A model generated the notes under the pieces. It had not been told where the DNA came from. It did no database searches and saw nothing but the letters and a program-made list of their open reading frames with translations. A program made the translations under genes and the position numbers. Of a stretch of DNA of 64,000 nucleotides, positions 1-11,806 are shown piece by piece. Every line of letters starts with the position of its first letter. The first letter of the stretch is position 1. Source of the DNA: Prostheceraeus crozeri (lineage: Eukaryota; Platyhelminthes; Polycladida; Euryleptidae); NCBI GenBank assembly GCA_907163375.1, contig CAJQUW010006126.1:245992-309991 (forward strand), read 5' to 3'.

Positions 1-207
1 AATTTTGGCAATCGAAGCACTTTGCTGGAACTCACATTAATCCGCAAGCGACGCACGACTTTTTTTCCTATCTCTGTAAGGTATAAGGAATTCATTTTTG
101 CCCACTTAGTAAGTTCCGCGATGTGCCGTCAATTTCATATCGATCACACTTCTAGCAAACCGAAGCAGATAAACAAAATATTTAATTCTGTGTTTTTACT
201 TGTTGCC
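1..207. repeat. Dispersed repeat fragment shared with 47213-47400
   Basis: About 190 bp matches 47213-47400 in the same orientation with scattered substitutions and small indels. Similarity ends near the run of T after 'aattctgtg'; beyond that the two loci differ. The other copy lies inside segmental duplication copy 1. There is no coding signal. It may be the edge of an older duplicated unit or a mobile-element fragment. Confidence 0.7.
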
Positions 208-288
208 TAGAAACTCACGAGAAACAGTATGTAATTTTGTTTTTGCTGTGGATTTGCCCCGAATTTTCCACCAATTCTTTCATTTCAG

Positions 289-837
289 GAAAACCCCTAC
301 TGCAAAGAGATGGAACTGATACAAGAAATGGGGAGAGAATTCTTCGATGTTGTGTCTGAGCTTGTATGTGACCTCTTCATAGAGGAAGAATTGTCTCTTA
401 TGGCAGTAACAGATTCAGGTACTCCCACAGGTGTTATAGCGGCGGTGGACTTCACATCAAAATTTTGCGATGACTACATTAATTTCGTTTCCAATCATCC
501 AATATTTTCTCTTTTTTATATGCTTGATGAAAGGCTGGCGTATGAATATGCCAAATATCAAGGAATTGATCGCAAAACCTTTCCTAAAGGACACACTTTG
601 AAGTTGTATTTATGCGGATCAAGTCTTGCCCATCGCAACGAAGGCATCGAATCGAAACTCCAAACAGCAGCTTTGGAAATGTATAAGCAGAAGGGCTATA
701 AATACATAATGACTGAATCATACACTCCAGTGATTGACCAATTGTGCAAAGAATTCCGGTATATAAATATCTATAAAACAGATATACCTGAAGCATTTGG
801 CCCCGGTTCAGTAGATCTTATGGTAAAAGAACTATAG
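289..837 (+). CDS. GNAT-family N-acetyltransferase, last exon (partial gene)
   Basis: A pyrimidine-rich acceptor (ttctttcatttcag) ends at 288 and the exon opens in phase 0, giving residues ENPYCKE before the first Met at 310; the stop is at 837, so 183 residues are visible. The C-terminal half looks like a GNAT fold of the arylalkylamine/dopamine N-acetyltransferase-like type: a beta-4 strand LKLYLCGSS (Met-based residues 97-105), then HRNEGIESKL in the place of the acetyl-CoA loop, then a long helix ending YKQKGYKYIM. GNATs transfer acetyl from acetyl-CoA to an amine. The pyrophosphate-binding consensus R/Q-x-x-G-x-G/A is imperfect because Glu replaces the last Gly/Ala, so CoA binding may be weak or the family divergent. 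Upstream exons lie outside the window. Substrate cannot be inferred. Confidence 0.62.
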   Translation, partial: ENPYCKEMELIQEMGREFFDVVSELVCDLFIEEELSLMAVTDSGTPTGVIAAVDFTSKFCDDYINFVSNHPIFSLFYMLDERLAYEYAKYQGIDRKTFPKGHTLKLYLCGSSLAHRNEGIESKLQTAALEMYKQKGYKYIMTESYTPVIDQLCKEFRYINIYKTDIPEAFGPGSVDLMVKEL

Positions 838-2789
838 ACTATATTAATGATGTTTGAGTTATATCATGATTTGTATGTGACATTTTGTGATAAACGTGGT
901 TCTCATTCATCGGAAAACGACCTAATCGATTCGATCAAGTTGAATTGGATGTGGCTTGTATACCTGTTAGAGGCAGTTATGTGGAACACGAAAAAAAACA
1001 ATGCTTTTAAGTGTAGACTTGGCATGTCTCGAGTTTCTAAAATTCGTAGCCTTTTTATTTTCAGATTTCTCTGTTTTTGACATGCATTCTTATTACCTAC
1101 GTGTGCCAACTGTTTAATGCTTTTCTTTAAGAACACAACTTCACATTGCTCTGTTGAAGTATCAATGGCTGGGCTTTAAATATGTATTTAATAGCTCATC
1201 ATCCATAGCGAATAACTTATTTGAATCATTGTTTATATCTTGTTCAAAACAGTTATCTCACAATCTGATGAACATATCTGAGAATTAGTTATTTTAGCCA
1301 CTTCTATTGCACACTTCTACTTCGTTTATCACTATTTTGCATAAAAATCAGTACAACATTTCAATTACAGGAGGAAAATATTTCTTGTGTTTCTTTCTTA
1401 CATCATCAATATAATCTAACATCTCATTAGTCAAATAGACATTTAAAATGCTGCTATTTTTAGCTTCGGCAGCTTTAAAATTATGTGAATAGTTGTGAGG
1501 GTATTGGACGGGGATCCATGCCAATGGCGAATATTTTCTCTCATTTTCTAGCTTAATACAGGCACTACAATTATGACCATCGTGACATTGGTTCCAACGT
1601 ATTTCTGCGATTGTGCGTAAGCTATTTTACAAATTGGCTAGCAGAAACCGAATTTGGTTCATCCACATGCATAAATTGATTTGTCTGCCTGCTTGGATGT
1701 AGAGATGACATTTTTTTAATACTGATAATCACGCGAAGAAGCCTCAATTCTGACGGACTAAATTATTGACTCAGCATTGAACGTATACAGTCAGTAAATT
1801 TAGATCGTGAGGAGTCGAACGATGTGGATAATATCCCATGTGATGAGTTTTTCACGGAGAAACATTGAGTCAAAAATAGGCACTGTTCACTTGGCAGATG
1901 TTCAGACTTCAATGTGACAACGACAGCTCGTGTGTTCCATAATGCAACTTTCCTTACGCATTGCGCGCGCTTGGCCAATCACGTAAGCCAATCCACCTCT
2001 CTCTACCATTGCATACAATTGCAGAGATAGAAACGCTTCACCTCTAGAGTAACCGCGACAACCGAATCCACCCCTGTGGGTAAATCAATCAATCACATGG
2101 CACATTAATTAATGTTAATGCAGTAGGACCATGTGTAATCATCAATCTAACATACAGTAGTCAAGAAAAATAAGTTGTCCCATTTATATGTTCTTATGTT
2201 TCTGAAATGAACATTTTTGAATGCATATTGTTCATGCATTATAGCAGTTTAGTCAATTGTTTAGAAATGATGAATTCAGTGAGGCTAAGCAAATTGATAA
2301 CATATTCCGAAATACAGTAAATTACACGGCAAATCTATCTTGGGAATCACCACACCGCAGGAATGCGTCAACTTATAAAATTGCATGAAACATGTTGGCA
2401 TAGTAAGCCCACGCGATTTGTAGGGATCATACGTGTTGTCGAGGACATTAGGTTAGTGATAACCCGTATTGAAAGCATATAAATTTATCGATAACAACAT
2501 GAATACATGATATGCATTTAATACAATTAATATGTACACTATGAACCTAAACCGGCAACGACTGCACTCTCATGGAGTCTACATATGAATGAGTCTTACA
2601 CTCCAATTGTTTGAATTAATTGATACATAATTATGCTCAATTGATGGAAGAGCTGCAAATGCCTGCTGATATGATCGACAAAACATCGTTGATAAAGACC
2701 AAAAGAACCAAACTTTGGAAATAAGAATATCGACAACTCTATGATTAGCATTTACTCCATGGTACTGCATAGATTTGTAGAAAACTCAA
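838..2789. other. Non-coding stretch, nothing recognised
   Basis: AT-rich sequence after the acetyltransferase stop. Short open frames lack family motifs, convincing splice sites or codon bias. No canonical AATAAA was seen close to the stop at 837. Confidence 0.5.
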
Positions 2790-3590
2790 CAATATAACAG
2801 CAACATGGATTTTTGAAGGCAACAATGTAGGACATTTGAGGGCGCGTAAACGCCTGAAAATGTCCTACATTGTCTACTTATATTTCTAAATCTATGGTGC
2901 AATAATATAGGAATAATGGCAGTTTGTACGTGGCTGTCTGCTGTCGACAGTCATTTTTCAATACTTATAACATAGAAGTTACTGCTAAGATCATAGACTT
3001 CTAAGTTGTAGAAGAATGTTCTGTTACAGGAAGTCTATGGATAGATGTAGTATATAAGTAGACAATGGAAATACCACATGAGATTTCAAGGTAAGTAAAG
3101 AACAAATCGTCGGCTGCTAGCGCGGCCTCTGATTTGTACATTACGTACCTTCTGAAATCTCACATGGTATTCCTACATTGTTGCCGGAAAAAGCTATGTT
3201 TATAATATTGTGTGTAATTGAAATGAACTGGGCAGCAATGCTATGAATACACATGGATATACGCTGATTGAGATTTCAAAGATGTCTTTCACATGCATAG
3301 ATAGAGAAATCATCATTACGGGATACATTGTTGCCTTCCTTTTTCCACATTGTACCATAGCTCAATTACGCAGAATGGGCACAGGTAGTACGGCGGCGTT
3401 GATGCGAGGACAATTTGTTCCACGACGTTGAGTTTGTATCATAAATAAAACGCCGATATTTCACAGCACAGTTCAGTCAGGACAGACTGAAATGCACATT
3501 TCGCGAAACAAAGCGTCAGCATAACTTAGACAGAATGACGTCGATGACAGCATGCACAAATTTCACGATACGCGTATATTCGTAAGACTC
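2790..3590. repeat. Foldback repeat family, copy a
   Basis: A chain of hairpins. Perfect 15-nt arms lie at 2823-2837 and 2858-2872; a second hairpin is framed by 'catagacttc' and 'gaagtctatg' near 2992-3040; a third has long imperfect arms at about 3070-3100 and 3140-3170 (ccacatgagattt / aaatctcacatgg). The outer ends, gcaacaatgtagga near 2819 and tcctacattgttgc near 3172, are themselves inverted. The 3' part (3430-3590) carries a TATA-like element and a sequence shared with the copies at 40040-41415 and 52690-53370. No coding capacity. Confidence 0.7.
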
Positions 3591-4815
3591 TTCATATGTT
3601 CTGGATACATTCCCAGATATTTACAAATACAGTAGAGCGTCGTAGTACTCAATAGGGCAGTAATTACTTTGATTTTAAAATAGAGTCAGGTGTCTCATAG
3701 TCTCAATTATAATGGAACTTATCAACTTTATGATGAAAATAATGGTCTGGCAGGTAAAAATAATACAAGATGATATCCAACCTACGAATTATTGAAAAAA
3801 AATATCAAAAAATTCAGAATCGCTCCCGCCACTGCCAGAAAGGACAAAGAATTCAGGATCACTAGATAAGAAGATAAAAATTGGACGGAATCGACTGCTT
3901 GATTTTTTTCTACACTATTGTTCTTGGAATGAATAGGGGATAACCATGGAAATCCAACACTAAAAGAATAAAGGACTATTGGACATTGAAACGTCATGAA
4001 CGTGCGTTGTCATGCAACGGCACCTGGACGATGACGGCTTTTCCAGTGACTGACAATGTGAGCCTCAACATACATGCAGATCGGTGCCCGACCGAGGACT
4101 GATTCATTCTAGTCTCACTATAGTCAAAACAAAGCGGAAGTCCGATTTCTTGGCCATAACAATTTGCGTAGCAAATGCGGGCTAGTAATTACGCTATGTT
4201 AACGATGCGATTTTATCGTTGAGAAAATCGGGCAAATGTGAACAGCAGCAGTTATGCTACACATGCAAGGCGATTTTCAGCTCATCGTTGTACTACGCAA
4301 ACTCTAAAATTGGACAGCGGTATTTTCTTTTTGTCTGTCTTGCAATGACAGTTGAGAATAATGTTCACAACAGTGCGCAATCAGACCGGCCGTGTTTGAT
4401 TTCTATGGCACTCTGTGATATGGTGATGTCAATCATTGAAAAACATGTTTCGGTTCAATTGAAGACCAATTAGATCTATTTACTTTACTGATTAAACCCA
4501 CGTTCTCATTGTTTACGGATGCGACTAAAATTAATAAACTGCTCATGTAACTAAATGAAATGAAGTTCTTGTTGATTGATAGTAATTCAAGTAAATTTAA
4601 TAATAAGTAGGAGATCCAGTCCAAAAAATATTTTTTTCTAGTGCAAAATATTAAAACCCGCAAAGAAGGCCTATAACAGTAGGATATTAATATAATTCAT
4701 GTAGATTTTGAAGACAGTATTAAGCTTGTGTAAAATGCAGGCAGGTAGATAGTAAACTTATGTTATTCCCGGTATCCTCATTATAGAATTAAAAGCGAAT
4801 AGTGCTCCAGCAGTA
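3591..4815. other. Non-coding stretch, nothing recognised
   Basis: No conserved domain, splice-flanked exon or terminal repeat was found on either strand. Confidence 0.45.
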
Positions 4816-5335
4816 AATGTGCAGTTTTATTCAAATTCAAATCAGATCAGAATCGAGTGTAGCCTCCGCGCGCATTGAGAAGACTGCCCACTCGTCGTGG
4901 AATCCCACAAATCATTCGACGAATATAGTTCTGTGGAAGTTGATCCCAACACTCAATCATCGCTTGCTGGGATCCTGAAGGTTTTGCGGAGGTTGAAAAT
5001 GGTTTCGAATGACCTGCTTAATGAAACTCCGGACATGTTCAATGGGGTTCGCGCCTAGAGAGCGTGACGGCCATCTGAGACTCCGGATCCCCACCTGCTG
5101 CTTGAACTCCTGCACCGATGCAGCACGATGTGGAGTGGCATTGTTGTCCTGGAGAGTGCAGATATTGGCATTTCCAAACTCCCGATGCATAAGCGGGAGA
5201 GCATGCCTTTCTAGGATGTCAATGAAACTCTAGGTCGTGCTGAACGATCCCTGTACAACCGTACTTCAACCACAGGTTGCGAATGGTTTCAGGAGACCCA
5301 AGAAAATGCCAGGCGAGACCACGGTAGGAACCTTT
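4816..5335 (-). pseudogene. Decayed Tc1-like transposase (C-terminal half)
   Basis: Minus-strand translation pieces match the end of a Tc1/mariner DD34E transposase. A block at about 5190-4960 holds the second catalytic motif as QDNNATPHRA and, about 35 residues later, the third as ANPIEHVRSF (usual form NPIEHvW). A further block gives the typical C-terminus IPRRVGSLLNARGGYTRF near 4840-4900. Frameshifts and stops separate the blocks and the N-terminal DNA-binding half is not seen. Terminal inverted repeats were not identified, so boundaries are approximate. It is a different lineage from the Tc1 elements at 21.5 and 53.6 kb. Confidence 0.8.
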
Positions 5336-6319
5336 TAGCCTTTAACATCCCAACTGCTTGCCAAAGTTCATTATTAGTCATTTGCCTCATTTTGTAGTTG
5401 AATGACAGAAGTCTTTGCATTCACGACTTTTAGTATCGGCAAACAATGGATGACTCATATTCCGATCAAGTTCATTGTTCGAGGTAGATAATGGACACAG
5501 TACATCGGTGAACAGTTCTCGATCTTGATCGCTTTATTGCAATTTTACCAGAGAGAAATCTCAGTGTCCAGGTTTAGAGCTTGTGCAGTGTAGTTATCGC
5601 CATCATTGTCGGTCTGATGTGAGAGCGCGTTTAAGATAATCGTCAACATCACGATTTCGAAACTCGAATAAATTGGCTCCCACCATATTATTGATCGTGA
5701 ATTCAAGCTTTTAATTTGACGACAAAGTTAGCAACTAGCATGATCAATTTAAGGATGAACATGCTACTGTTTTGTTCCACAATTTCAAAATTGTTTCTTG
5801 AATGATTGTCTTTTTTGCGTGCATTTCTGTGCATTTCAAACTGTACATCATCTTCAGGCATGTGCACCCGACTTTTATAATGGCATTTACAACGAATGCA
5901 ATCCCGGAACTAATCCAAAAACTGAGATTTTCCAGATTTCGTAATCCCTCAAAACTACCCAAGGAGATTTATGATTGAGTCTTCAAGTAAATGAAGCTAC
6001 CTAGCTTTCTAATATTCAACGCAATTGATGCCCGAGAATGCTCTGAAAACATTTTTTAAGTAATTAGGATTTGCATGATTATTTTCCCATGAGAGGAATT
6101 TTTATACAGAAGAAGCCTCTGTGATGGTCACACTCTCCGAGGAAGTTTCTCCTCACATCGGGAGTAGATGCATGCGAACCAGTCAATCCCACTGTCTGCC
6201 CATGGATTACTTGGCGAATGCTAGAGAGGGTTAGAAGACTACAAAGAAGTTGAGTTGTTGCCAAAGATAAGAGTCGGTCTATCATACGAACATGCTATAC
6301 TCGTACACCTTTCACTTGC
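5336..6319. other. Non-coding stretch, nothing recognised
   Basis: Short open frames only, without motifs. Upstream parts of the neighbouring Tc1 relic may extend in here, but nothing diagnostic is readable. Confidence 0.4.
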
Positions 6320-6690
6320 TATCGACATTACAGCTGCTCTGTTTCACTGCTAGTCCCGCTAGCCGCTCGTCTTTTGCCTGACAGCTTGATCTGAAGTTTA
6401 TTTCACTTCATTCATTGTAAATCACTTATCAAGAAGGTTTCAGAGGTAAGCGATTTTTGTTTTCTAACCCTGATTATGCAGTGACTCAAAGATGTAGCCG
6501 GTTACCGGTCCGCTCCGTTGTGAGAAATTCTACAGAACGTATTCATAGGCTTAATGGTGCAATTGTAAGAAGTTGAGCACTTCTTCCTTTTTCCTAGAAA
6601 CCTTCCATCTGATGCGAATTGAAGATACTATAAGGATTTTGTACAACGGCGGTACCATGCCACTTCCAAGTTACTATTTTGAGCGTAGAG

Positions 6691-6998
6691 TGTAGAGTAG
6701 CAACTCATCATTTATTAAATCCCCAATGTGATGTGTAGACAGTTTCGATTTTATTAAATGAACTCGAGGTGAACACAGTTGGGTATTGTTACCATTAAAT
6801 GTGAGATATTGCTTGCTTTCTTGAAGAAATTACTATGGAATTGACTTATCATGATAGTAATGCAGAAGGAATTGTGATATTTTACAGATCCTCCGTGTCA
6901 TGACAGCCTTGGAGAGGTAATGTTTGTCAAATCAACAATTCGATAGGTCGATATTACTTTCATGCTCAACCAGCAGTTTCTTAGAGGTGATCATGTCA
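6691..6998. repeat. 300-bp direct repeat, first copy
   Basis: Matches 8486-8780 in the same orientation, starting at 'gtagagt' and including 'tttattaaatccccaatgtg' and 'cgattttattaaatgaactc'. It is found only in the U0 unit and not in the paralogous units at 39 or 52 kb, so it probably arrived as an insertion. No ORF and no clear terminal inverted repeat. Confidence 0.7.
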
Positions 6999-8485
6999 CA
7001 AGGAACCTGCCACTAACAGAGCAAAATACCATAATCAAACATAATGATTTCGATCAATTTTAAAAGATGTAATTGGGTCCACATCACTATTCAGATTCAA
7101 GAAATGAAACATGAATCTAGTGAATCATGAAATCATGCCGGTGAAAATTGAATTAAAACCTTGAAATTTCAGCCAAGAAAACACAATAAGATGTCGACTT
7201 TTTCATGAAGACTTCCATTATAATACGGATCATGAAATTCCCTTGATAATCAGCTCAATCTCCACTTAGTTAGGATGCTTATTATCAAATATTCATTCCT
7301 TTTGATATCCAACATGTTTTATACTAGTCGTATAGGGACGTCATCTCGGTAGTACATAAATTTGCAAAATTTTTATTTTTTTCAGAGATGCTCAAATAAT
7401 ATTTTGGACCACGGGAACACAATCTCCGCAAAAAACTGAATCTTATGATATAAAGATTTTCACTGTATACAGACACTTTTTGAGTCGAAACTCTACCTAC
7501 ATATCCCTACTCTATGGTTGAATGTTCCAAACATGGATTTGAAGAACAAATAGGCATCCTTAATTGCGACTGCACACAGTGAGTTATTCAGAATCTTGCT
7601 TGCTCAACGCTGAATGCTGACGCGATTCAGCTAGCGCTTTCACTTATGTAAAAGTAATTCAGCTACACACTCTCTTCTGGACTACCTCTCGACTTCATCA
7701 TTTTAACTCATTTCAAAGCTTTCCTCAAAACTGTTGGATTTCGCACACTGGAAAGTCACTTTGCACGGCTACTTGAACTATGCCGCAGAGATTATTTTAC
7801 CACTCAGCTGCCGGCACGATCCAGTCGCCTCTCCAACTTGGAACATTTGACCGCTGACACCCCTAGTTGAATAAACATATATAGAAGATTTACAGTCACA
7901 AAAGTTTATCATCAGAAAATGAGTCACAGCTACTTTCCTGATGTTATTTATAATGAAATAAAACAAATGTCTGTCTTGGGTAATATATGGTTAAACTAAG
8001 TTCTTTCAAAGTCAAACCCAAGTATTTTTACAGGAAGATTAAGTACAATGAGTTCTAGGATAAGACAATATGCGAAGAAAAAATTCGTTCTTAATTTACC
8101 AATATGTTCGGGAAAGACATTCTATCGATCCATCTTTGAGTTGTAGCAATTGGACCATTTTGCATAGAAATCTGAATAACTGGACGGTCAGGTGAAATGT
8201 TAAACTGACTGAGATCAAAATGCCCTGATGTAAAATGTCAAATTTTAGGGTCTTTTGTTTTATACTCCGCGTTCAAGCCAAAACGAAACGTTGGAGAACT
8301 TTATTGTCTTTAATAGATAGATATCTTGGTCGAACAAATATTCTGCTTTCTGTCAAGAAGATTTTAGTTTGTACTTCTAATCATCGCATGTTTGCGTACG
8401 TTTCCATAAAATCACACAAAACAATTAAACGACAATTATCCGACTTCGTAAATTGATAGCTAGAGGTATATAGTAAGTATATTAG

Positions 8486-8780
8486 GTAGAGTGGTAACTC
8501 CGAATTTATTAAATCCCCAATGTGTATACACTTTCGATTTTATTAAATGAACTCAAGGGAGATACAGGTGGTATTGTCACCAAATGTGAGATATGCAAAG
8601 TTTTGCAGTTTTGCAGAAATTACAACAGAATTGAGTGATCATGATTGCAGTACAGAAGGAATGATGGTATTTCACAGATTCTTGGAGCCTTGGAGATTTA
8701 ATGTTTGCTAAATTAGCAATTCGATGGGTTCCTATTGCTTTCATTCTCAACCTCAAGACTATTTTCTCTAGCGTGATCAT
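8486..8780. repeat. 300-bp direct repeat, second copy
   Basis: Same repeat as 6691-6998, with substitutions and small deletions. Both copies end near 'gtgatcatg'. It lies where the paralogous unit has unrelated sequence. Confidence 0.7.
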
Positions 8781-9010
8781 GAATGATGATCTTATGAATG
8801 CTGCTCTAAATTCCTTGACTAGAAGATGCTTTTAATCAGCAACACTTCTGATGTTTTGGGATCAACTGCATTGACGCAACAAATGCTGCTCTGTAAGTGA
8901 ATTCGATTACAAAATAAAAACAAACGATTTTGTGAAATATACATGATATAATTAAAATATACAAAAGATAAAACTATAAAGAAAATCAAAAAAAGATAAT
9001 AGAAATAACA

Positions 9011-9822
9011 TTAACGAAATATGAGTGTCTCTGTAGTCGAAACAATCGTCTTCAAAGCCTCATAACTGGAGTGAATATCTTCAGGAGTGAACGAGTAGGC
9101 TTTGAAGACGATGTTTAAAAGGTCATATAAAGTTAGCCCCACGTTCTGCAGAAGTTCATCCATTAGCTGTCCTCCGTGGGGCTTCGGCAACCAATGATGA
9201 ACGGTTTTGACCAGGGTGTCTTTCACCTCACCGTCTTTCTTTAATGCAAGGATTGCAGCAACTGCCTTGTAGCCGTGCTCGTCAGCTGCCAAACGGACGA
9301 CGCTTTCTTTTACTCCAACACAAATATAGTTAATGATGAGTTCTCCTGTGGGATCCATGGACTGTATGAAGTCCTCGGAGAGACACCTAAGAACCGGATG
9401 CCGCAGGCGTTGGTAGCGCACATCCTGACGCGTCCTCGCACTATCAGGCCGAGTCGAGGGAGAATTCTCGGCATCGTTGCCATCTCGGCAAGGAGATCGC
9501 AGCCGATGCTCGAGCTGGCATATTCATCGAAGTTTTTACAAACTCGAGACAGCACGAGCATCGGCAGAATGACGTCATCGGAGTTGAGCCATTGGATGGC
9601 CAGCAGCTTTCCGTAAAGGTCGCACCGCATTGTCATTGCTCTCCACAGAAACAGGCCGTGTCTGAGGCTGTCCGTTGTGGAGTTGATGGCCACGAACTGC
9701 CGGCTGAATTGCAGGGTCCTTGCGCTTTCACCCAGTTCGTCCATGAATTCGTCCAGCAAGGACTTGTTGTGTGAAAGCGCTGACGCTTGAAATGAGTGGT
9801 CATCCAGTCTCCTGTCGTAGCA
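9011..9822 (-). pseudogene. Pumilio-like repeat gene, copy G1, frameshifted
   Basis: The minus-strand exon begins after acceptor cttgatgatttcag (9823-9836) with residues CYDRRLDDH and ends at a stop at 9011. Relative to the intact copy at 58313-59128 it lacks 4 bases near 9390 ('cacctaagaacc' instead of 'cacctccctaagaacc'), which shifts the frame after CGIRFLG and splits it into two frames (9822 to about 9390, and about 9420 to 9011). Residues around DEHGYKAVAAIL and CGIRFL match pumilio-type helical repeats in spacing. Its unit is more diverged than the other copies. It may still be transcribed, but the full protein cannot be made from this exon. Confidence 0.7.
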
Positions 9823-10150
9823 CTGAAATCATCAAGAAAATAGGCAGTTCAGCAATATTTCTAATCAGCGAAAGCTGGCATGTTGATGCATGTTATGCGC
9901 ATTAGATGATACATGTTAAACTGATATGATTGATTCACGTAAATTGCAAACTAATTTAGAAATTTGGATGATATACGAGCGATTGATCAACTCATGGCAT
10001 TTTAGCAATGAATAGTCAGATGATTGATCATGTTACATTTTCGAAACTATGGAAGTGATGTTTACTGCTGATCTTTGAGAAGAGAGATTAGCATAAGCAG
10101 GTTTTTGCAAAAACCTTCGATGTCGGATGGAAATTCATCAATCGTAGTCT

Positions 10151-10613
10151 CATGTCAATAATAAATGTTAAACTTAAGTCATTGACACAAATCGTTGTCT
10201 TGATGGCTCGATATCCTGGAAAACGTTGATCGCTATTTATAATTCTCTAATCAAGTTCCGCAATCTAAATTCATTGTCAACTCTTCGAGGTGTGCACCAA
10301 CCTTCTGAAGTTGAAGACGGACTAAATTATCATATTTGGATCAATCTCCTTTTCAAAGCAGGATGTTCATCCCTCCCAAATTTATTCATCTTAACTGTAT
10401 AAAGATGTAATAATGCAATACATTAGACAATAACAATAAATTTGGGAGAGACCAACAATATGCTTTGAAAAGAAAATTGACAACTGCCTCACGCATGCCA
10501 TCAATTGCATATTTGGATCATTTCGTCGTTTAGTTTTTCATGATTTCATGACTAAAGGCGAATATTTCCACAACTGAAATTTGTTTATGAAAACAATATC
10601 AACATAAAGACAA
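10151..10613. other. Non-coding gap before the mariner
   Basis: AT-rich sequence with no motif recognised. Confidence 0.4.
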
Positions 10614-10615
10614 TA

Positions 10616-11804
10616 CGAGGGGTGATTGAAGAGTTCGCGGCCTGATATAGAAAAAAGCATATTTTGCATACGATACATTTATTTTTCGACATAATCGCCC
10701 CTACAATCAACGCACTTAGCCCAACGGTGCTGCAATGCGCGGATCCCTTGCTCATAGAAGTGTGAGTCTTTGGAGTTCAGATACTCCTCAACGGCCTCCA
10801 TGACGTCACTGTTGGATGCGAAGTGCTGACCACTGAGCTCCAATTTCATTTTTAGGAAGAGATGAATGTCCGATAGGAGAATAGGGTGGATGGGAAATGA
10901 TGTCAAACCCACAACCTTGGATGGCAGACATGGCGGTAGCGGAGGTGTGAGCAGGCGCATTGTCTTGATGGAAGAGCACGCCTTTCGTGAGCTTCCCTCT
11001 CCGCTTGATCTTGACCTGCACTCGTAAAGTCCAAAAACAAAACTCCCTTCGAATCCCAAAAAATGGAGGCCATGACATTTCCCGTGGACCTGGTGACCTT
11101 GGCTTTCCGCGGAGTTGGTGATCCTGGGCGCCTCCATTGTTTCAATTGTTCTTTCGACTCTGGCTGATAGTGGTGAACTCAAGTCTCATCCATCGTAATG
11201 AACCGGTCCATGAAATTTTCAGGATCTCTTACGAACAGCGCCAGGTTGTCCCTTGAGTTGAGAAAGCGGGCTCGTTTGTTCTCTGGTGTGAGCAATCGTG
11301 GCATCCATCGAGCGGAAACTTTGTTCATGCCAAGTTCATGATGGATGATGTTATGGACACGCTCTTGTGAAATCTTCAGCTCGAAGGCAATCTTTCGCTC
11401 GGTTGTACGGCGATCATCAAGAATAATCTCTTGAACATGATCGATCACATCTTCTGTGCTCACTGTCACTGGTCTTCCACAACGGGGATCATCTTCCAAG
11501 CTCTCTCTTCCTTGCTTGAATTCTGAAGCCCACTTCTTGACTGTGGTGTAGGACGGAGCTTTCTCACCAAGTGTTCCAACCATATCATCATGAATCTCCT
11601 TTGGTGTGAGTCCTTTCAAGCCGAGATAACTGACTGATAAGTTAGTAACTGAAGTTAAGTAGCTGTGGTTTACCAACAGTTCACCGGATCGACTGATCAC
11701 TCGCCATGCGCCGTCAGCACATTCCATTGTATCAATCCACATGTGCATAATGGCCTGGCTTTAAGCTTTCTATGTCAGGCCGCGAACTTATCAATCACTC
11801 CTCG
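10616..11804 (-). mobile_element. Mariner-family DNA transposon (1.19 kb, inactive)
   Basis: Terminal inverted repeats of about 38 bp face each other: cgaggggtgattgaagagtt at 10616 and the reverse complement of the right end (gaacttatcaatcactcctcg, ending 11804). The left flank is TA (10614-10615); the right flank is CA (11805-11806), so one side of the TA target duplication has mutated. The transposase lies on the minus strand and is broken. Confidence 0.9.
10679..11748 (-). pseudogene. Mariner transposase (DD34D), nonsense and frameshifts
   Basis: The N-terminal 189 residues (11748-11182) are open and hold the mariner helix-turn-helix (PSYTTVKKWASEFKQGR), GRPVTV and the strongly conserved VSARWMPRLLTPE. 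The first catalytic Asp is in TMDET, after which the expected Trp codon is TGA at about 11180. Reading continues in the same frame (KQWRRPGSPTPRKAK, VMASIFWDSKG) to a frameshift near 11040; the second Asp motif VLFHQDNAPAHTS is in another frame and the third (SDIHLFLKMK) in the third frame, followed by the usual C-terminus. Thus one nonsense change and at least two indels. Function lost. Confidence 0.9.
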
Positions 11805-11806
11805 CA

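Larger units (their letters stand above)
6320..10150. repeat. Diverged copy of the pumilio-like-gene unit (U0)
   Basis: Long collinear blocks match both segmental duplication copies: 6340-6650 with 39120-39430, 7540-8035 with 39475-39990, 8045-8222 with 41480-41665, 8247-8400 with 43648-43800, and 8820-10150 with 44110-45420. Divergence is clearly higher than between the two later copies, and about 2 kb present there (41.66-43.65 kb) is missing here. It carries the pumilio-like pseudogene at 9011-9822 and two copies of a 300-bp repeat that the other units lack. Confidence 0.8.

Noticed and set aside
9275-9616. Plus-strand open frames opposite the pumilio-like copies (also 36578, 44630, 58635)
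   Set aside because: They repeat at every gene copy because the minus-strand exon is duplicated; no domain, and the minus strand has the splice acceptor.
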